A program made the translations under genes and the position numbers. Below are positions 1 through 4,744 of a stretch of DNA of 8,888 bases, piece after piece. Origin of the DNA: Pseudomonadota bacterium (GTDB lineage Bacteria; Bdellovibrionota; UBA1018; CAIMNF01); NCBI GenBank assembly GCA_027482725.1, contig JAIXVT010000179.1, forward strand, positions 1 through 8,888, in the 5' to 3' direction. Numbering within the stretch: the first letter of the stretch is position 1; each line of letters starts with the position of its first letter. Below the pieces are notes generated by a model. It saw nothing but the letters and a program-made list of their open reading frames with translations. It did no database searches and was not told the DNA's origin.

Positions 1-19
1 CTGCTTTGAGTCCGGCAGA

Positions 20-676
20 TCAATAAGGGAGAACATGCTGGGACTCGTCTTTACGAACGTACAGGAATTCGATTTTTTTCCCCTTTAAAATCTGATCTTT
101 ATTTCCCGACGCGAGCGTATCTCCTTTTTTGAAAATACAGGCGTAGTTATCCGGTCCAAGTTTAATAAACAACTCGACCGGGAGCGGATCCACTCCGCGT
201 AACAACTCCCAGCGGATTTCGGTGTACTCCTGCCGAACTATTTTTGGAACATCGGGCTTAGAAACATCAGGAGAAGCGGGTGGGGGCACTAAGGCTGGTC
301 CCGGGGGGGATGGTTTCTTTGGCTCGTGTGGGACCATGAAACTAATAAAATCTGCGACCCGCGCCGTGGCATTGTCTGGATTCACCCAGCCCAATACTTG
401 CATGGCAGGATAGAGTGGCGGTTCCACCGGGGTTTCCGGAGCAAAAAAAATCATCGGGATTTGGAGTTTTACCGCGCTTAGGTAATTGATTATCGGTTCG
501 GCGACTGACGGGTGATCAATCACCAGCAGGATGGGGCGTTCCCCTTTTAGAATAGGATCCAAAATTTCTGCGGCAGATTTAAACACCACGGGCTTGAGCG
601 CCGAATGAGATTCGATTTTAGATTTGATTCCGGATTGAACATCGTGGTGAGAAATGCAAATAAAAATGGATTTCAT
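20..676 (-). CDS. Degenerate receiver-like domain protein with Pro-rich linker and small C-terminal domain
   Basis: Complete 218-residue reading frame, ATG at 674-676, TGA at 20-22. Residues 1-113 resemble a CheY-type receiver in layout: beta-1 IFICIS followed by D12, then a hydrophobic strand ending in D54 (LLVIDHP) where the phospho-accepting Asp would lie. The conserved Lys near the end of the fold seems absent (GWVNPDN), so phosphorylation is doubtful. Residues about 116-146 are a Pro/Lys-rich linker. Residues about 149-211 (YTEIRWELL..PVELFIKLG..YACIFKKGD..FLYVRKDE) resemble the small domain that precedes HD-GYP domains in Bdellovibrio-type proteins; no HD-GYP follows here. No signal peptide or membrane segment. 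It is the last gene of a three-gene operon, 15 bp after the previous stop, and has no clear Shine-Dalgarno, so it may depend on translational coupling. The domain assignments are by eye. Confidence 0.75.
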   Translation of the reverse strand: MKSIFICISHHDVQSGIKSKIESHSALKPVVFKSAAEILDPILKGERPILLVIDHPSVAEPIINYLSAVKLQIPMIFFAPETPVEPPLYPAMQVLGWVNPDNATARVADFISFMVPHEPKKPSPPGPALVPPPASPDVSKPDVPKIVRQEYTEIRWELLRGVDPLPVELFIKLGPDNYACIFKKGDTLASGNKDQILKGKKIEFLYVRKDESQHVLPY

Positions 677-691
677 CAGAGAAGTGAGGGG

Positions 692-913
692 TTATCTACG
701 ATCCTCGCTGAGCAGTCTTCTTTTGATGGCAAGCGTGATCTGTGGGTCTTTTTTCGAAATCCGTTGTAACAAGCTGTCGCGAAACGGTGCATCTGCATGC
801 TTGAGGAGATCAATGATTTGTTGAAGTCCGTCAATCCTCAAACCCTCTTCTTCTTGGGAAAAATTTGCGGTGGGACGCTTTATGGAGTTCCGATCATATT
901 GTCCTGATTTCAT
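692..913 (-). CDS. Small hypothetical protein with FliG-like helical motif
   Basis: Complete 73-residue frame, ATG at 911-913, TAA at 692-694, preceded by an AAAGG ribosome binding site about 8 bases upstream. The N-terminal ~25 residues are polar. Residues about 28-70 (IDGLQQIIDLL..FRDSLLQRISKKDPQITLAIKRRL) form predicted amphipathic helices. The pattern hydrophobic-x2-I-x3-DP-x-hydrophobic-A-x2-I-(K/R)-R-L recalls the repeated helical motif of the flagellar switch protein FliG (for example ...EEQDPELAEKIR...). The similarity is short and could be convergent. The gene sits 18 bp after the coiled-coil gene and 15 bp before the receiver-like gene, so the three are very probably co-transcribed. 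Function unknown; a role at the flagellar or another motor complex is only a hypothesis. Confidence 0.7.
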   Translation of the reverse strand: MKSGQYDRNSIKRPTANFSQEEEGLRIDGLQQIIDLLKHADAPFRDSLLQRISKKDPQITLAIKRRLLSEDRR

Positions 914-931
914 AAGCTGGCCTTTCTTGGG

Positions 932-1405
932 TTAAACCGTTTTTTCCTGTCGTTTCTTGCGCTCGGCTTTTCGGAATTGATCTTCTAGCTCGGCAAGATT
1001 TTTCTTGAAATTCTTCTGCATACTTTCTAATCGTTCGGAAAGGTTACGTTCCTCGTGTTCGATCTGGGTACGATTTCGTTCGCGCACGGTTGCCACTGAT
1101 TTTTCACCCTCAGACTTTTCTTTCTGAATCAATTCGTCATTTCGGGCGCGGAGTTCATTGATGCTGCGCTCAAGCCGTTCGGCTTCTTCTGAAATTTTTA
1201 CGCTGTAAGCTTGTTTCAATCGATCTTGTTGTTGTTCGTGAGTTTCTTGGGTGGTGACCATTTTTTCCATATGCTTTTGGGAACGGTCTTTGACCTCGTG
1301 ATCAAACTGTTGTTCCAGTTGAAACAACGCTTGGCGATATTTGGTTTCGTCTATCGTTCCAGCCATCTCAACTTTAATCATGGCGGTTCCGCAAAACCCC
1401 CTCAA
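932..1405 (-). CDS. Charged coiled-coil protein of unknown function
   Basis: First gene of the minus-strand operon; TAA at 932-934. The longest frame begins with TTG at 1403-1405 (157 residues), but the ATG at 1379-1381 (149 residues, MIKVEMAGT) is a likelier start, because a 12-codon ORF with an excellent GGAGG site ends overlapping that ATG (see the leader entry). From about residue 25 to the end the protein is almost entirely Glu/Lys/Arg/Gln with heptad-spaced Leu/Ile/Met, predicting one long coiled coil (ERLERSINELRARNDELIQ, NLAELEDQFRKAERKK). No signal peptide and no membrane segment, so cytoplasmic. The size and charge resemble FliH/FliJ-like stalk proteins or V-type ATPase subunit E, but coiled coils attract false similarity and I do not recognise the family. 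Its partners are probably the two downstream products. Confidence 0.72.
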   Translation of the reverse strand: MRGFCGTAMIKVEMAGTIDETKYRQALFQLEQQFDHEVKDRSQKHMEKMVTTQETHEQQQDRLKQAYSVKISEEAERLERSINELRARNDELIQKEKSEGEKSVATVRERNRTQIEHEERNLSERLESMQKNFKKNLAELEDQFRKAERKKRQEKTV

Positions 1406-1423
1406 CCGGCATTAATTGCCTCC
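1374..1423 (-). promoter_or_regulatory. GGAGG site and possible 12-codon leader peptide before the coiled-coil gene
   Basis: On the minus strand GGAGG (1419-1423) lies 6 bases before an ATG at 1410-1412. That ATG opens a 12-codon frame, MPVEGVLRNRHD, ending with TAA at 1374-1376. The stop falls inside the first codons of the coiled-coil gene's ATG start at 1379-1381 (ATGATTAAA), an arrangement suited to translational coupling by re-initiation. The coiled-coil gene's own ATG has no comparably placed site. A candidate -10 (TAGAAT, 1445-1450) lies upstream without a convincing -35. Alternatives are a frameshift that has separated the true N-terminus from the rest, or simple use of the TTG at 1405. 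Confidence 0.4.
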
Positions 1424-1455
1424 AAAAAACGGCCATTTTCCGTCATTCTAAAGAG

Positions 1456-2073
1456 GTGACTCTTAAGCTTAAGTCAGACTTTCGCCAGCACATCCGCGCA
1501 TGGCACAAGGAGCAGTTGGGTTTTTCGGAGCGTCTAGACGCGCAAGCGGGTTTCGTTGCCGGGCTGGATCAAGTTCTGTCCGATTCGCGCGTGCTCGGCC
1601 AAGTGGGGGAACGCCGTACCGTACTCCTGTATGCGCCGCTTTCGGACGAACCAGCGTTTAATGCGGAACGACGGTTGCGTGATCAGGGGTTTGGTGTGGC
1701 CTACCCCCGGATTGAAAATAAATCGGAAGCCCTGCTTTCCGTGCGTCGCGTATCTTTAGAAAATCCCGACGACTGGGCTCCTCTTACCGATCGATCGTCG
1801 TTTGCGGATCTCTCCCAACCCGGAGACTGGACCCCGTGTTTGTCCGCTCAGGAAATCGGGATGGTGCTTGTCCCCGCACTGGGTTTTAACCTGCAGGGCT
1901 ACAGGTTGGGGCGGGGCAAGGGCTTCTACGACCGGTTTTTAGGGCAGGTTCCTCAGGCTGTGAAAGTTGGTGTGGTTTGGGCCGAATGGTCGATGCTTCC
2001 GTTTGACGCCGATTCTTGGGATGTCCCAGTGGATGTGGTGTTAACGGAACAACAGTGGAGATGGGTGAAATGA
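1456..2073 (+). CDS. fau: 5-formyltetrahydrofolate cyclo-ligase
   Basis: Converts 5-formyltetrahydrofolate to 5,10-methenyltetrahydrofolate with ATP hydrolysis in the cytoplasm, returning the storage folate to the one-carbon pool. The 205-residue length is normal for the family. Diagnostic features are the basic N-terminal helix (LKSDFRQHIRA), the YAPLSDEPAFN segment with E65 in the middle, and the C-terminal signature at residues 147-161 (QGYRLGRGKGFYDRF), matching the family's G-(Y/F)-R-L-G-x-G-x-G-(Y/F)-Y-D-R nucleotide/substrate loop. It ends with the usual DVPVD..LTE segment. The GTG start gives an N-terminus of family-like length; the purine-rich AAAGAGG overlaps the GTG, so initiation signals are weak. 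The TGA overlaps the start of the phosphodiesterase gene by 4 bp (ATGA), implying coupled translation. It is divergent from the coiled-coil operon across a very short intergenic region. Confidence 0.95.
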   Translation: MTLKLKSDFRQHIRAWHKEQLGFSERLDAQAGFVAGLDQVLSDSRVLGQVGERRTVLLYAPLSDEPAFNAERRLRDQGFGVAYPRIENKSEALLSVRRVSLENPDDWAPLTDRSSFADLSQPGDWTPCLSAQEIGMVLVPALGFNLQGYRLGRGKGFYDRFLGQVPQAVKVGVVWAEWSMLPFDADSWDVPVDVVLTEQQWRWVK

Positions 2074-2870
2074 AAATTTTGATGTTCGGCGATGTTTTTG
2101 CTAAGCCCGGGCGCGACGCGCTTAAGCTTGCGATTGAGAAACTACGACGCATTCACTTGCCAGAGTTCATTATTGTGAACGGGGAAAATTTGGCTCACGG
2201 GAAGGGGATAACGCCTAAGCTTGCAGAAGAGCTTTTTTCTTGGGGGATTGATGTGATCACTACGGGTAATCATGCTTGGGACCAAAACGAATCGCATGCT
2301 TACTTTGATCAGTGTGAGCGCTTATTGCGTCCCTTAAATTATGGCTCAGGCGAACCCCGAATTCCGGGCAAAGGTGTGGTCATCGTGGCCAACCGTGATC
2401 GGCCTTCGTTGAAACTCGCGGTCGTGTTGGTCATGGGGCGTGTTTTTATGGACCCTTTAGATTGCCCGTTCCGTGCCGCCGATGCAGAAGTGGCACGTTT
2501 GCGTTCGCAAGGGGTACATAATATTTTGGTCGATTTTCACGGTGAAGCGAGCAGCGAAAAGCAAGCCTTTGCCCATTTTATGAACGGTAAGATCTCTGCG
2601 GTGGTGGGGACGCATTCTCATGTGCAGACTGCGGATGAACGGGTGTTGAGCGAAGGCACGGCGGCAATCACTGATGTGGGGATGACGGGCTGTTTTGATT
2701 CGGTTATTGGAGCGAAAAAAGAGCTGATTATCAGACGTTTTTTGACTAAAATGCCGACAAAAATCGAACCTGCCGAAGGACCGGGCGGGTACGGTTGCGT
2801 GGTGATTACCGTTGATGAAAAAACGGGCCGTGCTCAAAACATTGAGCGCATTCGCGAAGTGGTGATTTGA
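2070..2870 (+). CDS. ymdB: YmdB/TIGR00282 family metallophosphodiesterase
   Basis: Cytoplasmic dinuclear-metal phosphodiesterase; characterised Bacillus YmdB hydrolyses cyclic nucleotides and affects biofilm and motility choices. The start is ATG at 2070, inside the ATGA overlap with fau and about 9 bases after GGAG, giving 266 residues, the usual family length (a longer frame from 2016 lies inside fau and is rejected). All metal and catalytic ligands are visible: D8 (MFGDVFAKPGRD), E39-N40 (VNGEN), N67-H68 (TTGNHAWD), H157 (DFHGE), H182 and H184 (VVGTHSHVQT). The C-terminal DVGMTG segment is also typical. In several lineages this gene follows rny (RNase Y); no rny is present in this window. 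The TGA is followed only 3 bp later by the distal repeat of the integrated element, so the insertion left this gene intact. Confidence 0.95.
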   Translation: MKILMFGDVFAKPGRDALKLAIEKLRRIHLPEFIIVNGENLAHGKGITPKLAEELFSWGIDVITTGNHAWDQNESHAYFDQCERLLRPLNYGSGEPRIPGKGVVIVANRDRPSLKLAVVLVMGRVFMDPLDCPFRAADAEVARLRSQGVHNILVDFHGEASSEKQAFAHFMNGKISAVVGTHSHVQTADERVLSEGTAAITDVGMTGCFDSVIGAKKELIIRRFLTKMPTKIEPAEGPGGYGCVVITVDEKTGRAQNIERIREVVI

Positions 2871-2873
2871 AAG

Positions 2874-2919
2874 ATGGAGCCGATGATGCGACTCGAACGC
2901 ACGACCTACGCTTTACGAA
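2874..2919 (+). repeat. att-like direct repeat, distal copy (tRNA-Thr 3' half)
   Basis: Identical over 46 bp to 3479-3524; the match breaks at 2873/3478 and at 2920/3525. It reproduces, on the minus strand, the anticodon loop, anticodon 3' stem, variable loop, T arm, acceptor 3' strand, discriminator and CCA of tRNA-Thr, plus one flanking base. No tRNA 5' half is joined to it, so this copy cannot make a tRNA. It begins 3 bp after the ymdB stop codon. Confidence 0.88.
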
Positions 2920-3082
2920 CGAGAATTTAACCTGAACCGTGGTGAACATCCTTGCACCACAGTGGACAACCCCCCCTAATTATTACAAGTTCTTAGCGTT
3001 ATTTACTGTTTGCAGCCGTTCTTTGTCGTGCGATCCAGTTTACTGAATTTGGATTTACTGGATTTACGGAACGGAAATTGAA

Positions 3083-3119
3083 CACTCTTTAAGATCACAA
3101 ATTGTGATCTTAAAGAGTG
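3083..3119. repeat. Perfect 18-bp inverted repeat with 1-base spacer
   Basis: 3083-3100 and 3102-3119 are exact reverse complements around A3101 (arms begin CACTCTTTAAGATCACAA). It lies inside the integrated element. It spans the in-frame codons SLRSQIVILKS of the truncated ORF6N gene and covers that frame's GTG at 3104. No T-run follows on the plus strand, so it is not a standard terminator. It may be a binding site, a hairpin blocking initiation, a deletion or recombination scar, or coincidental family codons. Confidence 0.85.
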
Positions 3120-3412
3120 GGCGTGGTCAGCATCGCAAGTATCTACCATTTGTATTTACAGAGCAAGGAGTGGCTATGTTATCGGCTGTTCTCAAGAGCA
3201 AGTCTGCTGTTCAAGTAAATATCGCGATCATCAGAACATTCGTCAAACTCCGTGAAATGCTCGAAACGAACAAAGACTTCGCTAAGAAAATCGACCAACT
3301 TGAAAAGAAATATGATCACCAGTTCAAAATAGTTTTTGAGGCTATCCGGCAGTTGATGGCAACGGGATCACCACGAGCACAAAAGAAGATCAAAACACTG
3401 AGTGAGAAATAA
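3104..3412 (+). pseudogene. ORF6N-domain (phage antirepressor-like) gene, 5'-truncated
   Basis: Encodes the C-terminal part of an ORF6N-domain protein, a family common in prophages and islands and related in usage to KilA-N/antirepressor DNA-binding proteins. The characteristic HRKYLPFVFTEQGVAMLS segment is followed by AVQVNIAIIRTFVKLREML and a short coiled-coil tail, LEKKYDHQFKIVFEAIRQLM, then a TAA at 3410-3412. The first ~60 residues of the usual domain, with the conserved DxDLAxLYG-type region, are missing. Family-like sequence in frame extends upstream to about 3080 (EHSLRSQIV) and then stops making sense before an in-frame TGA at 3044-3046. The only available start, GTG at 3104, has no ribosome binding site and sits inside an inverted repeat. 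I therefore call it a remnant, though a 102-residue product cannot be excluded. It is the sole cargo of the tRNA-bounded element. Confidence 0.7.
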
Positions 3413-3478
3413 ACGCGCGATAAACCCGTTCATCTTCTTTGGTCAGCACACTGAAGGTATCGATATGTCAGGCAAATA

Positions 3479-3524
3479 ATGGAGCCGATGATGCGACTCG
3501 AACGCACGACCTACGCTTTACGAA
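3479..3524 (+). repeat. att-like direct repeat, tRNA-embedded copy
   Basis: Proximal copy of the 46-bp repeat, inside the intact tRNA-Thr gene. The repeat ends exactly at the 5' edge of the anticodon loop (TTCGTAA on the minus strand). Anticodon loops are a classic crossover position for tyrosine integrases using tRNA attachment sites, which supports reading the pair as attL/attR. Confidence 0.88.
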
Positions 3525-3555
3525 AGCGTTGCTCTACCAACTGAGCTACATCGGC
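3480..3555 (-). tRNA. tRNA-Thr (anticodon CGT)
   Basis: 76-nt cloverleaf on the minus strand with encoded CCA. Acceptor GCCGATG (3549-3555) pairs with CATCGGC (3484-3490), discriminator T, CCA at 3480-3482. D arm GCTC..GAGC encloses AGTTGGTA. Anticodon stem ACGCT/AGCGT encloses loop TTCGTAA, anticodon CGT at 3520-3522, decoding ACG. Variable loop AGGTC. T arm GTGCG-TTCGAGT-CGCAT. All stems pair except a G-U at the T-stem base. Its 3' half is the attachment site of the neighbouring element. It is complete and presumably functional because the integration regenerated its 3' end. Confidence 0.96.
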
Positions 3556-3570
3556 CAAGAAACGAGCTGT

Positions 3571-3600
3571 TATTTTCGTCGATGCGACTTGAAAACTCAA
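3571..3600 (-). promoter_or_regulatory. Candidate promoter for tRNA-Thr
   Basis: On the minus strand TTGAGT (3595-3600) is followed after 17 bases by GAAAAT (3572-3577), or after 18 by AAAATA, about 16-22 bases before the tRNA 5' end. The -35 overlaps the stop codon of the upstream secreted-protein gene (TGA at 3597-3599). The -10 match is mediocre. The tRNA may instead be co-transcribed with that gene. Confidence 0.3.
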
Positions 3601-4526
3601 CGGAGATTTGGTGGGGAGGGCGGACCCACGCTGGTTCTAAAAAATAAATGATTAACATTTTGTGTGTCTTCAATAAATTTTTTCATAAGTTCGACTTGAG
3701 GGTGGTTGGCAAAGTTCGGGCTAATGTCGTGATATACCCGGTTTACGTAAGTCAAGATGGCAACCATGGGGAACGTCTCGAGTTCCTCAAAAATTTCAAG
3801 TGTCGACGAAAAAGCAAAGGGACTCGCTTCGTTAAACAAGTTAAGGGGTCGCTGACTCCCTGTGCGACTTCTTTCCAAATAGTCGTCAAACACATGGGCC
3901 ACAAGGTTTGATGTGATGGAACCGCTCCGTGTCCGGAAGTGGTTTATACCAGCGACATCAGGCGGAGTGGGCTGGAGCAAAAAATAAGAAACCAAAGCAT
4001 TCCGAACGGTTTCATCGGTCGTGTAGTTAAGCACACTATGCACACTCAGGATTCGATCATTAATCTGTTGGCTCAAGTAACGGTTATCTGTGTCGTGGGG
4101 CAATGGGTTTTGGCTAAATTTGTAAAAAAGCAGGGATACCAAAACATGTCCTTCGGCTTCACGAAGGGCAGTTAGAAAAATCATTGTTTTTAACCAAGTC
4201 TGATCCAAAAACGCGACCGTCTTTGCAAGTTCAAATATTTTATCTAAATACACATGGACGTAAATGTACGTGGCTTCAGCGGGTTGTGCGATCTGTCCGG
4301 TTAGCTTTTTAAACGTTAGTGCGGCGTCCTTTAAGTCTTCTGGTCGGGGATGGGTGGCTTCAGTAATTAAGCGCGGAATATCCGCACTCACTAAAGCATC
4401 GCACCCCGCACTGTTCGCTGGCTTTTGGGGGTTATCGGCCTTGGACTCGGTGCCCAACCCTAACAACAACACGAATAAAATAACAATGCCTCTATTGAGA
4501 AGCGCTAAAACCTTAAAACAACACAC
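3597..4526 (-). CDS. Secreted helical protein of unknown family (paralog A)
   Basis: The frame is open from a GTG at 4578-4580 (327 residues). I prefer the in-frame GTG at 4524-4526, which has GAGG 9 bases upstream and gives a normal signal peptide: a basic start (MCCFKVLALLNRG), a hydrophobic core (IVILFVLLLGLG) and probable cleavage after TESKA. The mature protein is about 280 residues, alpha-helical by composition, with a single Cys near its N-terminus (GCDALVSADI). It is a clear paralog of the gene just upstream. Shared anchors are ALVS(Y/F)..L.P, R(S/I)G(S/T)..LV.H...D, G...PL.LF and VY, collinear over the C-terminal half and more loosely before it. Here VY continues with HDISPNF..., whereas the paralog has a stop. 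I recognise no catalytic motif. TGA at 3597-3599; the tRNA-Thr follows on the same strand 41 bp later. Confidence 0.72.
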   Translation of the reverse strand: MCCFKVLALLNRGIVILFVLLLGLGTESKADNPQKPANSAGCDALVSADIPRLITEATHPRPEDLKDAALTFKKLTGQIAQPAEATYIYVHVYLDKIFELAKTVAFLDQTWLKTMIFLTALREAEGHVLVSLLFYKFSQNPLPHDTDNRYLSQQINDRILSVHSVLNYTTDETVRNALVSYFLLQPTPPDVAGINHFRTRSGSITSNLVAHVFDDYLERSRTGSQRPLNLFNEASPFAFSSTLEIFEELETFPMVAILTYVNRVYHDISPNFANHPQVELMKKFIEDTQNVNHLFFRTSVGPPSPPNLR

Positions 4527-4624
4527 GATACACAACCTCAAATTAATGACTTCGGAAATGCTATCATAAAAGTTGCACACCTGTTTGATAAAACAAACTC
4601 AATTAAAGTAATTGGTCACTAAGG

Positions 4625-4744
4625 TTAGAGATCAAGTCCTTGAGCGATAGGTAAGACGAGAGGGTGACCCATATTCTTGGCATCATACAAAAACTCAAAC
4701 AACCGCTTGGATGGTGTGGAATTGGGATAAAGAATACTCAGCTC
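4625..4744 (-). pseudogene. In-frame C-terminal remainder of paralog B beyond a TAA codon
   Basis: Directly after the TAA at 4745-4747, the same frame stays open for 39 codons to a second TAA at 4625-4627. The translation (ELSILYPNSTPSKRLFEF, then LYDAKNMGHPLVL) aligns without gaps to the C-terminal region of paralog A (DISPNFANHPQVELMKKF, then IEDTQNVNH). Over 27 positions there are six identities (S, N, F, D, N, H) and about six conservative matches, placed right after the shared VY. Paralog A has His (CAC) where the TAA occurs; a CAA-to-TAA transition would explain it. The segment is therefore the original C-terminus, cut off by a nonsense mutation, or reached by readthrough. Confidence 0.62.

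Larger units (their letters stand above)
2874..3524. mobile_element. Miniature or decayed element integrated at tRNA-Thr, bounded by 46-bp direct repeats
   Basis: Two identical 46-bp copies lie 605 bp apart. One is the 3' half of the tRNA-Thr gene; the other, at 2874-2919, has no tRNA 5' half attached. This is the expected footprint of site-specific integration by a tyrosine recombinase at a tRNA 3' end: the element lies directly downstream of the intact tRNA and the displaced 3' half marks its far end. The interior (2920-3478, about 560 bp) carries only a 5'-truncated ORF6N gene, a perfect 18-bp inverted repeat and otherwise no recognisable gene; no integrase is present. It is therefore an internally deleted prophage or island remnant, or a very small non-autonomous element. 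The 180 bp at 2920-3080 contain a weak stem (GTGGTG..CACCAC near 2940-2962) and short repeats of GGATTTA. Confidence 0.75.

Noticed and set aside
222..413. Plus-strand frame opposite the receiver-like gene
   Set aside because: Low-complexity shadow of the Pro-rich linker on the opposite strand.
1461..1472. 12-bp palindrome CTTAAGCTTAAG at the start of fau
   Set aside because: It encodes codons of the N-terminal LKLK segment; short and without other operator-like features.
2016..2069. 54-bp upstream extension of ymdB from an in-frame ATG at 2016
   Set aside because: It lies inside fau. The ATGA-overlap start at 2070 gives the family's normal N-terminus (MKILMFGDVFAKPGRD) and length.
2936..2962. 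Stem GTGGTG/CACCAC after ymdB considered as a terminator
   Set aside because: Only 6 bp with a 10-base loop and no T-run. It also lies beyond the att repeat, inside the element.
3413..3475. Short minus-strand peptide frame HIDTFSVLTKEDERVYRAF in the element interior
   Set aside because: Protein-like in composition but only about 25 codons, with no start signal and no recognised family; possibly a fragment of lost cargo, but not supportable.
3439..3651. 70-codon plus-strand frame containing DATRTHDLRFTKALLYQLSYIG
   Set aside because: This is the well-known spurious translation of the antisense strand of a tRNA gene; the tRNA-Thr cloverleaf explains it fully.
3648..4569. Several plus-strand frames opposite paralog A
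   Set aside because: Antisense shadows; paralog A is supported by a signal peptide and by homology to paralog B.
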